A stretch of DNA of 6,976 nucleotides from Candidatus Uhrbacteria bacterium. Lineage in GTDB: Bacteria; Patescibacteriota; Patescibacteriia; 2-12-FULL-60-25. The DNA lies in assembly GCA_014728435.1 (NCBI GenBank), contig WJLP01000101.1, positions 1-6,976 on the forward strand. The letters are read 5' to 3'. The translations under genes were made by a program, and so were the position numbers. Shown here one piece after another: positions 1 through 4,374 of the stretch; within the stretch, counting starts at the first letter, position 1; each line of letters opens with the position of its first letter. The notes under the pieces were generated by a model that saw nothing but the letters and a program-made list of their open reading frames with translations, was not told the origin of the DNA and made no database searches.

Positions 1-50
1 ATTCGCTGTTCCAGGCGCTGTGCTTGTCCAAAGCTCATTTGCATCTGCAT
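1..50 (-). CDS. Partial CDS, N-terminus only, unknown protein
   Basis: Only the first 16 codons lie in the window, reading MQMQMSFGQAQRLEQR; the rest runs off the left edge. The start at 48-50 is chosen because an AGGAGGG ribosome site (58-64) sits 7 bases upstream. In-frame ATGs at 42-44 and 36-38 would be 13 and 19 bases away, which is less favourable. A good promoter lies upstream (100-128). The visible end is glutamine-rich and polar, with no signal peptide or membrane segment. Gln-rich N-termini of this kind occur in sigma-54-like and other proteins, but 16 residues are too few to identify a family. Confidence 0.7.
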   Translation of the reverse strand, partial: MQMQMSFGQAQRLEQR

Positions 51-99
51 CTACAATCCCTCCTGTGTGTTGTGCGAAAATTCTAAGGAACGAAAGAGC

Positions 100-128
100 A
101 ATCTAATATAAAACGCGGTATTTGTCAA
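100..128 (-). promoter_or_regulatory. Sigma70-type promoter of the left-edge gene
   Basis: On the minus strand a perfect TTGACA (123-128) is separated by 17 bases from TAGATT (100-105), placing transcription start near 93, upstream of the AGGAGGG site. The -35 box lies inside TGTCACATCTTGACA (123-137), an inverted repeat TGTCA-N5-TGACA. The part TCACATCTTGACA recurs identically in the promoter at 681-709. A shared operator is an inference. Confidence 0.75.
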
Positions 129-137
129 GATGTGACA

Positions 138-166
138 ATAAAAATCACCCCCACAATGTGAGGGCC
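138..166 (-). terminator. Intrinsic terminator of the 149-aa gene
   Basis: On the minus strand CCCTCAC-ATT-GTGGGGG (148-164) forms a 7-bp stem with one G-U pair and a 3-base loop, followed by TGATTTTTATT. It lies 20 bases past the stop of the 187-636 gene and directly upstream of the next promoter, so it separates the two transcription units. Confidence 0.7.
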
Positions 167-186
167 GCAAAGAGTGAAAAGAATGT

Positions 187-636
187 TCAGTCGCCATAAC
201 GCGCCTGCCACCCGATCTCCTGTCGGAGCTCCTGCTCGCGTTCTGCCTTGGCGCGCGCCAAACAGCTCACGCACTCATTTGCATCGTGTGTAGCATCGTG
301 TCCCAAAATGTTGAGAAGCTCGCGGTAGGCGCTGATGTACTCACTGCACCGCGCCTCATCCGGGCAGAGCTGAAATATCGTACCCGCGATGATGCGCCGT
401 GCTTCCCTTTCATCATATCGCTCCATACCGAGCACATCATAGGATACGGCCGAGGCCACTATGTGCACATTGCGCACATAGGTGATGTGGTTCCCGAGCC
501 CGAAGCGATAGCACTCATCCTTTTCCACGAGTTGGAGCGCGTAGAGCACATCCTGCACCCTCGGGATCTCGGGCACGCACGCGTCCGGGCAAAAGTGCAG
601 TTTGATCCCCGCGTTCAAAAGTTGTCGCAAGCTCAT
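187..636 (-). CDS. Hypothetical protein, 149 aa, Cys-rich
   Basis: I do not recognise this family. The ATG at 634-636 is supported by an AAAAGGAGGA ribosome site (641-650) and by a textbook promoter (681-709). The protein is soluble and has no membrane segment. It holds seven cysteines (16, 20, 42, 91, 97, 122, 125) in clusters: CPDAC at 16-20, CPDEARC at 91-97 and CVSC at 122-125. These could bind metal, but no known zinc or Fe-S pattern is complete. The C-terminal 25 residues are highly charged and probably helical. The gene stands alone, with its own promoter and terminator. The opposite strand is also open for 133 codons, but only this strand has SD, promoter and terminator. Confidence 0.75.
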   Translation of the reverse strand: MSLRQLLNAGIKLHFCPDACVPEIPRVQDVLYALQLVEKDECYRFGLGNHITYVRNVHIVASAVSYDVLGMERYDEREARRIIAGTIFQLCPDEARCSEYISAYRELLNILGHDATHDANECVSCLARAKAEREQELRQEIGWQARYGD

Positions 637-680
637 TGGATCCTCCTTTTGAGAAATGTTTTCACAAGGAACAATAGAAA

Positions 681-709
681 AATATAGCTCGATTTAGCAA
701 AAATGTCAA
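681..709 (-). promoter_or_regulatory. Sigma70-type promoter of the 149-aa gene
   Basis: On the minus strand TTGACA (704-709), a 17-base spacer and TATATT (681-686) form a near-consensus promoter. Transcription would start near 674, leaving a leader of roughly 40 bases with the SD site. The block TCACATCTTGACA (704-716) is identical to that in the promoter at 100-128, and TATTGTCA also precedes both -35 regions. Confidence 0.8.
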
Positions 710-718
710 GATGTGATA

Positions 719-748
719 TTGACAATACTTGTTTTTTTATCCAATCTT
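719..748 (+). promoter_or_regulatory. Possible promoter of the 144-aa gene
   Basis: A perfect TTGACA (719-724) sits at the centre of the palindrome TATTGACAATA (717-727), back to back with the minus -35 at 704-709. The -10 region is poor: CAATCT (742-747, spacer 17) or AATCTT (743-748, spacer 18). A weak or activator-dependent promoter divergent from the one at 681-709 is plausible but not certain. Confidence 0.4.
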
Positions 749-770
749 AGGCTTGAACCCTGGAGGAATT

Positions 771-1205
771 ATGCAAGAACCGGTTCACGTTTACCCTTTT
801 GCCCCTGAATTCCAAAACCCCAAATTCGGAGCAGGCGTGCTCAATCACGGTGTATTTTTACAACTGGTGACCCATGCCCTAATCACGGACGTGCCCAACG
901 CTCACGATCCGCTGTTTCTGCTAAGGTTGGAACATGGTTTGACTGATATAGTCTGCTCGGCCCATGGTCCAAAGCAATCTCACAATAATCGTTTCCAGTA
1001 CCGCATCCAAAACGGACAAGCACACCTCGACCGTTCCATGGCCTACCCTCCCTTGGCTTGCATCGTAACCATTATGCGCCGCGATGAATTCTTGCGCCGT
1101 CACAACTTTGCTCTTGCGCAAGAAACAACGCATGTAATAACGGCCGTCAACGTCATTCACGGCCACGAGCACGATCTTTCCAACTCCTTGCCCGTATCCG
1201 GCTAA
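771..1205 (+). CDS. Hypothetical protein, 144 aa, His-rich
   Basis: I do not recognise this family. The ATG at 771 is preceded by GGAGGA (762-767). An in-frame TTG at 729 would extend it by 14 residues but lies within the promoter region and has no SD, so it was not used. The protein contains 13 histidines in 144 residues, including HGHEH near the C-terminus (130-134), and no membrane segment. The central part (residues 26-66) looks like compact alpha/beta sequence. It is transcribed divergently from the 149-aa gene across a 134-base gap and ends just before a strong hairpin terminator. The antisense 83-codon frame at 921-1172 has no SD and is a shadow. A metal-related role suggested by the histidines is speculation. 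Confidence 0.65.
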   Translation: MQEPVHVYPFAPEFQNPKFGAGVLNHGVFLQLVTHALITDVPNAHDPLFLLRLEHGLTDIVCSAHGPKQSHNNRFQYRIQNGQAHLDRSMAYPPLACIVTIMRRDEFLRRHNFALAQETTHVITAVNVIHGHEHDLSNSLPVSG

Positions 1206-1207
1206 TC

Positions 1208-1240
1208 AAAATCCCCGCTTTTACGAGGATTATTTTTATA
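1208..1240. terminator. Bidirectional intrinsic terminator
   Basis: AATCCCCG (1210-1217), loop CTTTTA and CGAGGATT (1224-1231) form an 8-bp stem. On the plus strand it has one C/A mismatch and is followed by ATTTTTAT. On the minus strand the same position becomes a G-U pair and the stem is followed by TTGATT. It sits between the convergent 144-aa and 223-aa genes and can serve both. Confidence 0.7.
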
Positions 1241-1263
1241 TCACCCTGAGCGAAATCGAAGAG

Positions 1264-1935
1264 TTACGCGGCTTTTAACGTACCGCGCTCTTCAGGTTCC
1301 AGCTCGCTGGGCATTTCCGGCGGAGTGGATACTGCTGTAGTCGGCAGTTTGCCTATCGCGCTGATTTCATAACTGGGAACCTCTTTTGTTACAAAACCAT
1401 CAGGCGTTTCTTTCATTTCATAAGATTCTGATACGCTCACCTCTGGCGACATCACAGCTGTTCCTCTTGCGCTAAAGTCGCTGGCAATCTTTTCTCGTAT
1501 TCCCGAAACGGCTTCATCATCCGCACTTCGCAATGTTTCGCTTACCGGCGTATCTATCAACTCGCTTGAACGCACTTCTTTATATTCCTCGCTGGGCCGG
1601 TCGGGATCATCAATATCAAATCGGGGCAAATCTTGTCGTGTTTCCGACGGATCCGCGGCTTCCTCTTCAAGAGGGGGCATGTTCTTCTCCAATTGTTTTC
1701 GGCGCCACGATGAAAGTTCCTTGCCCCAAGCCCAGTCCTTTTTGGGATCATGTTCAAATCCTGTTGGGGTATCTTTTTCTTCCGACATTTCTTCAAGACC
1801 GGATTGCGATTCTGTGGGCGGTATATTCTTGTCTTCCGCTTGAGGCTTGCCATTAATCATAGCTAACAGATACTCAGGTGCCATTTTCGATTCCGGTTTT
1901 TTATCCGGCTGTGGAACTAACATTTTTTCATTCAT
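1264..1935 (-). CDS. Acidic, probably disordered protein, 223 aa
   Basis: No enzyme family is recognisable. The sequence is dominated by Glu, Pro, Ser, Asp and Lys, has no cysteine, no signal peptide and no membrane segment, and looks intrinsically disordered almost throughout. The only aromatic, more ordered patch is around residues 68-84 (KKDWAWGKELSSWRRKQLEK). The start MNEKMLVPQP (ATG 1933-1935) is chosen because TATACT ends 8 bases upstream of it, predicting a leaderless transcript; no SD exists for any nearby start. A GTG at 1957-1959 would add eight residues but lies upstream of the -10 box. An ATG at 1921-1923 is a further alternative. The gene follows the DUF167 gene by 50 bases on the same strand. 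The role could be a linker or scaffold protein; this is a guess from composition only. Confidence 0.65.
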   Translation of the reverse strand: MNEKMLVPQPDKKPESKMAPEYLLAMINGKPQAEDKNIPPTESQSGLEEMSEEKDTPTGFEHDPKKDWAWGKELSSWRRKQLEKNMPPLEEEAADPSETRQDLPRFDIDDPDRPSEEYKEVRSSELIDTPVSETLRSADDEAVSGIREKIASDFSARGTAVMSPEVSVSESYEMKETPDGFVTKEVPSYEISAIGKLPTTAVSTPPEMPSELEPEERGTLKAA

Positions 1936-1943
1936 ATATACGA

Positions 1944-1972
1944 AGTATAAACTTACCACTTACAACTTACAA
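1944..1972 (-). promoter_or_regulatory. Promoter with heptamer array, leaderless type
   Basis: On the minus strand TTGTAA (1967-1972), a 17-base spacer and TATACT (1944-1949) form a reasonable promoter. TATACT ends exactly 8 bases before the ATG at 1935, so RNA would begin at or next to the start codon. The -35 and spacer are built from three heptamers, ACTTACC, ACTTACA and ACTTACA (1951-1971 on plus). ACTTACAACT (1958-1967) also has an inverted copy at 2002-2011, within the end of the DUF167 gene. Confidence 0.55.
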
Positions 1973-1985
1973 GGATTAACTCTTG

Positions 1986-2237
1986 TTAGTTTAAATTAGT
2001 TAGTTGTAAGTCAGGCATCGCGGGGACGTCCAAAATTTTTTGTTTCGCGGTTTGCCCCTTCAATATCTCAACCTCACTCGGCGCGCAATCGCAAAGCTTT
2101 GCAACAAACCGCAACAACTCTTTATTTGCCTTCCCTTCGGTCGCCGGCGCAGCAATTCTTATCTTCAAAACCTTACCCTCCCAACCCACAACCTCTGTCT
2201 GCTTTGCATTGGGAATAATTTTTACACTCATCAACAT
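1986..2237 (-). CDS. yggU: DUF167 / YggU family protein (UPF0235)
   Basis: This 83-aa protein matches the small DUF167 family in length and pattern: VKIIPNAKQTEVVGWEG at the N-terminus, the hallmark IRIAAPATEGKANKELLRF (residues 27-45), then a helix and the strand VEILKGQTAKQKILDV. Members are conserved across bacteria and eukaryotes. Structures are known but the biochemical role is not settled. The start MLMSVKI (ATG 2235-2237) has no SD; the ATG at 2229-2231 (MSVKI) fits the family equally well. The last residues (LQLTNLN) extend slightly past the usual core. The gene is divergent from the transposase gene 38 bases away. Confidence 0.92.
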   Translation of the reverse strand: MLMSVKIIPNAKQTEVVGWEGKVLKIRIAAPATEGKANKELLRFVAKLCDCAPSEVEILKGQTAKQKILDVPAMPDLQLTNLN

Positions 2238-2252
2238 ATTGACAAAAAATAA

Positions 2253-2281
2253 AATCTATCTTACGGGTATATTATATGCAA
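2253..2281 (-). promoter_or_regulatory. Possible promoter of the DUF167 gene
   Basis: On the minus strand TTGCAT (2276-2281), a 17-base spacer and TAGATT (2253-2258) fit a weak promoter. Alternatively TATTTT (2246-2251) ends 8 bases before the ATG, matching the leaderless spacing of other SD-less genes here. The region is very AT-rich, so either match could be chance. Confidence 0.35.
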
Positions 2282-2767
2282 TGTGATTGTAATAGGAAAG
2301 CAATGCGTTTAAAAAATTTCGATTATTCCTTTCACGGATCGTATTTTGTAACAATTTGTTGCCAAAATCGACAACCTCTATTCGGCAAAATAGATAATCA
2401 TAAAATGATCAATAAATGGTGGCATAAAATTCCCAAAAAATTTCCAACCGTCAACATTGGCGAATTCGTCACCATGCCCGACCATTTCCATGCCATTGTG
2501 TCCGTAGGGTCGACCCCGTGTGGTCGACCGGGTCATACGGCCCCATCACATATGGACGGCCACATGGGGCCGTCCATACAGAAAATTATCGCCTGGTTTA
2601 AAACCATGACGACCAACGAATATATTCGTAATGTTAAAAACAACAATTGGCAACCCTTCAATGATAAATTATGGCAACGATCATATCATGACAGGTTTAT
2701 CAGAAATAAAACCGAATATTATTCCATAAAAGAATATATTATAAACAATCCAAGGCATCACAAATAA
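2276..2767 (+). CDS. REP-associated tyrosine transposase (RAYT, IS200-like)
   Basis: This 163-aa protein has the fold signature of single-stranded-DNA HUH transposases of the Y1 class. The N-terminus RLKNFDYSFHGSYFVTICC (residues 11-29) is typical of RAYT proteins. The HUH metal motif is MPDHFHAIV (H70, H72). The C-terminal signature is WQRSYHDRFIRN followed by EYIINNP, with Y137 the likely nucleophile. RAYTs bind and cut hairpin (REP) DNA, nicking through a 5'-phosphotyrosine. The start at 2276 gives the usual N-terminal length; an internal ATG at 2303 with a weak AGGAAA is an alternative. No good SD is present. A TTGACA at 2239-2244 is upstream but without a well-spaced -10. Residues 78-98 are a variable insert encoded by palindromic DNA (2507-2578). 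The gene is AT-rich except for that insert and looks intact. Confidence 0.9.
   Translation: MQCDCNRKAMRLKNFDYSFHGSYFVTICCQNRQPLFGKIDNHKMINKWWHKIPKKFPTVNIGEFVTMPDHFHAIVSVGSTPCGRPGHTAPSHMDGHMGPSIQKIIAWFKTMTTNEYIRNVKNNNWQPFNDKLWQRSYHDRFIRNKTEYYSIKEYIINNPRHHK
2507..2578. repeat. Two palindromic hairpins inside the transposase gene
   Basis: GGTCGACC occurs at 2508-2515 and again at 2522-2529, giving an 8-bp stem with a 6-base loop; the first copy lies in the 10-base palindrome GGGTCGACCC. Then TATGGACGGCC (2551-2561) and GGCCGTCCATA (2568-2578) form a perfect 11-bp stem with a 6-base loop. ACGGCCCCAT (2537-2546) can pair instead with ATGGGGCCGT (2564-2573), so the folds compete. The block is GC-rich in an AT-rich gene, stays in frame and encodes residues 78-101. 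It resembles a REP-like element lodged in the transposase gene. Confidence 0.75.
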
Positions 2768-2790
2768 CAAAAACGACCGTTACCGGCCGT
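2766..2790 (-). terminator. Intrinsic terminator of the slipin gene
   Basis: On the minus strand ACGGCCG-GTAA-CGGTCGT (2773-2790) gives a 7-bp stem with one G-U pair, followed at once by TTTTTGTTA. It lies about 42 bases past the slipin stop. Its distal end touches the stop codon of the convergent transposase gene, for which it is weaker (one A/C mismatch, no U tract). Confidence 0.75.
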
Positions 2791-2832
2791 CTTCATAACA
2801 AATCGTTGTTCGGTGTCCGCAATTCGTATAGG

Positions 2833-3603
2833 TTATTTCTTCGCCATGCTGTCAAACGCCCGTAAAATCTCCAGTGGAATCGCGAAAATCACCGTATTCG
2901 ATTGGTCCGAAGAAAGGTCATTTAATGAATGTAATGTACGCAAGTGCAGCGCCCCGTGTTGTTCGGAAAGCGTTCTGGCCGCGTCCGCCAAGTTCTGTGC
3001 CGCGGTTTTCTCGCCTTCTGAATTGATTATTACCGCTCGGCGCTCACGCTCGGCCTCGGCCTGCTTTGCGATGGTGCGCACCATATCATCCGGCAGACTG
3101 ATATCTTTCAATTCAACCGCGTTTACCTCCACGCCCCAACTGGCCGTATTCTCCGCAACACTTTTCTTAATCCGGTTCGCCGCCTCTTCTCGGTTCGACA
3201 GCAATTCGTCTAACGACAACTCACCGCAAACATTACGCATCGTGGTTTGAGCCAATTGGCTAACAGCATGCATTACCCGCTCAACCTCCAAATAAGCCCT
3301 GGCCGGGTCCGCAATCCTATAGTAAATCACCGCGTTAATCTTACACGAGATATTGTCGCGGGTAATCGTCTCCTGGTACGGGACATCGGCCGCCTTAACG
3401 CGGATATCCATCTTAAACATGGATTCGATAATCGGGATGATTATTCTCCATCCCGGCTCAACAACACCCACGAATTTTCCAAACCGCAGCTTAATGCCGC
3501 GCTGGTATTGATTAACCTGCTTAATGGAAGCAAGCAGTAAAATAACAAGAAAAATAATGAGTGGTGTCATAAGCACTGAGAACATAATGGATAATGTATT
3601 CAT
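2833..3603 (-). CDS. Slipin / stomatin-like SPFH (band 7) membrane protein
   Basis: This 256-aa protein has the family's usual length and order. A single N-terminal hydrophobic anchor is at residues 5-27, followed by QVNQYQRGIKLRFGKFVGVVEPGW (30-52), the standard start of the SPFH domain. The domain continues with MDIRVKAADVPYQETITRDN, the VIYYRI strand near 92-97 and KDISLPDDM (166-174). A charged helix, QAEAERERRAVIINSEGE (181-197), forms the coiled-coil oligomerisation part. Slipins assemble large rings or cages on the cytoplasmic membrane, and many are encoded beside an NfeD protease partner; none is in this window. The ATG at 3601-3603 lacks an SD but has TAATCT ending 8 bases upstream. 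It is divergent from the Nudix gene. Confidence 0.93.
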   Translation of the reverse strand: MNTLSIMFSVLMTPLIIFLVILLLASIKQVNQYQRGIKLRFGKFVGVVEPGWRIIIPIIESMFKMDIRVKAADVPYQETITRDNISCKINAVIYYRIADPARAYLEVERVMHAVSQLAQTTMRNVCGELSLDELLSNREEAANRIKKSVAENTASWGVEVNAVELKDISLPDDMVRTIAKQAEAERERRAVIINSEGEKTAAQNLADAARTLSEQHGALHLRTLHSLNDLSSDQSNTVIFAIPLEILRAFDSMAKK

Positions 3604-3611
3604 ATATATTC

Positions 3612-3639
3612 AGATTAGCAGAAACCCTGCAACCGTCAA
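3612..3639 (-). promoter_or_regulatory. Slipin promoter, leaderless type
   Basis: On the minus strand TTGACG (3634-3639), a 16-base spacer and TAATCT (3612-3617) form a good promoter. The -10 ends exactly 8 bases before the slipin ATG, so the mRNA would begin within one or two bases of the start codon. This agrees with the absence of an SD. Confidence 0.6.
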
Positions 3640-3661
3640 GCTTTTCTGAGATGTGCTCTTT

Positions 3662-3688
3662 TTACTTTATACTTGTTACTTTATACTT
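3662..3688 (+). promoter_or_regulatory. Duplicated -10 element upstream of the Nudix gene
   Basis: TTACTTTATACTT occurs twice (3662-3674 and 3676-3688) at a 14-base period. Each copy contains TATACT, and the second (3682-3687) ends 8 bases before the Nudix ATG. There is no recognisable -35 at the normal distance and no usable SD (an AGG is only 1 base from the ATG). A leaderless transcript from the second copy is inferred. Confidence 0.45.
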
Positions 3689-3695
3689 ATTAGGT

Positions 3696-4142
3696 ATGAA
3701 AGTAACCACTCTTTGCTATCCGATTATCGATGGAAAAGTCTTACTTGCCAAAAAGAAGCGCGGTTTTGGTGTGGGCAAACTAAACGGACCCGGAGGCAAA
3801 GTTGAGCCAGGGGAGTCAATCGAAGCCGCTTGCCGCCGTGAAGTTTTTGAAGAGGTCGGAGTCGCTTGTGTAACAATCGAGAGTCGTGGAACCGTAGAAT
3901 TCGTCTTTCCCGCCAAGCCGGAATGGAATCAAATTTGCCACATCTTTGTCGCCACTCAAATCCAAGGAGATCCGATCGAATCAGATGAAATGCTCCCCGC
4001 CTGGTATCCGCTGGATCAGATCCCATATCAAGAAATGTGGGAGGATGACCCTTACTGGCTGCCAAATGTCCTCTCCGGCGGCAACGTCTCAACCAAATTT
4101 TATTTTGATAAGGATGCGAAACTAATCAAACCGGAAGTCTAA
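3696..4142 (+). CDS. Nudix hydrolase, MTH1/MutT-like 8-oxo-dGTP diphosphatase
   Basis: This 148-aa protein carries a perfect Nudix box (GX5EX7REUXEEXGU) at residues 34-56, with metal ligands E49, E52 and E53. Beyond the box it resembles human MTH1 (NUDT1) more than classical MutT: KKRGFGVGKLNGPGGKV (20-36), ESDEM (95-99), LDQIPY (106-111) and WEDDPYWLP (115-123). From memory of MTH1, N30, W115, D117 and D118 correspond to its nucleobase-recognition residues Asn33, Trp117, Asp119 and Asp120. The expected reaction is hydrolysis of oxidised purine nucleoside triphosphates to monophosphates in the cytoplasm, sanitising the nucleotide pool. The ATG at 3696 gives the family's normal N-terminus (MKVTTLCYPI). 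The frame is open back to 3594, but that 34-residue extension overlaps the promoter region and is hydrophobic noise. No clear terminator follows. Confidence 0.93.
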   Translation: MKVTTLCYPIIDGKVLLAKKKRGFGVGKLNGPGGKVEPGESIEAACRREVFEEVGVACVTIESRGTVEFVFPAKPEWNQICHIFVATQIQGDPIESDEMLPAWYPLDQIPYQEMWEDDPYWLPNVLSGGNVSTKFYFDKDAKLIKPEV

Positions 4143-4211
4143 GTAAAAAAAACAGATGTTTGTAAATATTTGTTTATATTTGGAAGTAATTTGGTTATGT
4201 TTTAAATAGTA

Positions 4212-4240
4212 TTGACGAATTTTAATGAAGTCTATACTAT
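4212..4240 (+). promoter_or_regulatory. Promoter of the leader peptide and ATP-grasp unit
   Basis: TTGACG (4212-4217), a 17-base spacer and TACTAT (4235-4240) fit a sigma70 promoter. The overlapping TATACT (4233-4238, spacer 15) ends 8 bases before the leader ATG at 4247. Either choice puts the transcription start at about 4246-4248, making the leader peptide leaderless. The stretch 4143-4211 before it is AT-rich and shows nothing else. Confidence 0.65.
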
Positions 4241-4246
4241 TGTCGT

Positions 4247-4291
4247 ATGCTCACAAGCGTATTTGGTTTCTTCTTCTTTAGCCCCGCGTAG
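4247..4291 (+). CDS. Phe-rich leader peptide, 14 aa
   Basis: The short frame reads MLTSVFGFFFFSPA and stops at TAG (4289-4291). Five of its 14 codons are Phe, four of them consecutive (TTC TTC TTC TTT, 4268-4279). It begins at the predicted transcription start with no SD, and its stop codon shares a base with the antiterminator strand at 4291-4298. Composition and position parallel the pheA and pheST leader peptides of enterobacteria, where ribosome stalling at Phe codons controls termination. I infer that this peptide has no function of its own and acts as a sensor of charged tRNA-Phe. The pyrimidine run could be coincidental, but the fit with the downstream hairpins argues against that. Confidence 0.65.
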   Translation: MLTSVFGFFFFSPA

Positions 4292-4347
4292 GGTGAGGTT
4301 GAAGTTCCATTGCGTTAGCATGAGCCGCCTCACCCGAGGTGGTTTTT
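4291..4347 (+). promoter_or_regulatory. Transcription attenuator (antiterminator/terminator)
   Basis: The terminator is CCGCCTC-ACCC-GAGGTGG (4325-4342), a 7-bp stem with a 4-base loop followed by TTTTT. GGGTGAGG (4291-4298) is perfectly complementary to CCTCACCC (4328-4335), which includes most of the terminator's 5' arm and its loop. The two pairings exclude each other. A ribosome stalled on the Phe codons would leave 4291-4298 free, so the antiterminator forms and the ligase gene is read. A ribosome reaching the stop at 4289-4291 would cover that strand and let the terminator form. A three-pair CCC/GGG hairpin (4283-4293) is the only, weak, candidate for a protector stem. Confidence 0.7.
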
Positions 4348-4374
4348 AGTTCTTTCCCAAAGAGAGGCAGGCCG

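Noticed and set aside
286..687. 133-codon plus-strand frame opposite the 149-aa gene
   Set aside because: It has no SD or promoter, while the minus frame has a strong promoter, SD and terminator.
2239..2273. TTGACA (2239-2244) with TATATT (2268-2273) as the transposase promoter
   Set aside because: The spacing is 23 bases and the -10 is only 2 bases from the ATG, so it is not a credible promoter pair.
3594..3695. 34-residue N-terminal extension of the Nudix frame
   Set aside because: It spans the slipin promoter and the duplicated -10 repeat, adds hydrophobic sequence absent from the family, and the ATG at 3696 gives the normal MTH1-like N-terminus.
4225..4281. Alternative leader frame MKSILLSYAHKRIWFLLL
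   Set aside because: Its ATG lies upstream of the -10 box, so it would not be in the transcript; the Phe-rich frame at 4247 begins at the predicted RNA start.
4339..4374. GTG-initiated extension of the ATP-grasp frame
   Set aside because: It would start inside the terminator hairpin with no SD; the ATG at 4375 has GAGAGG 7 bases upstream.
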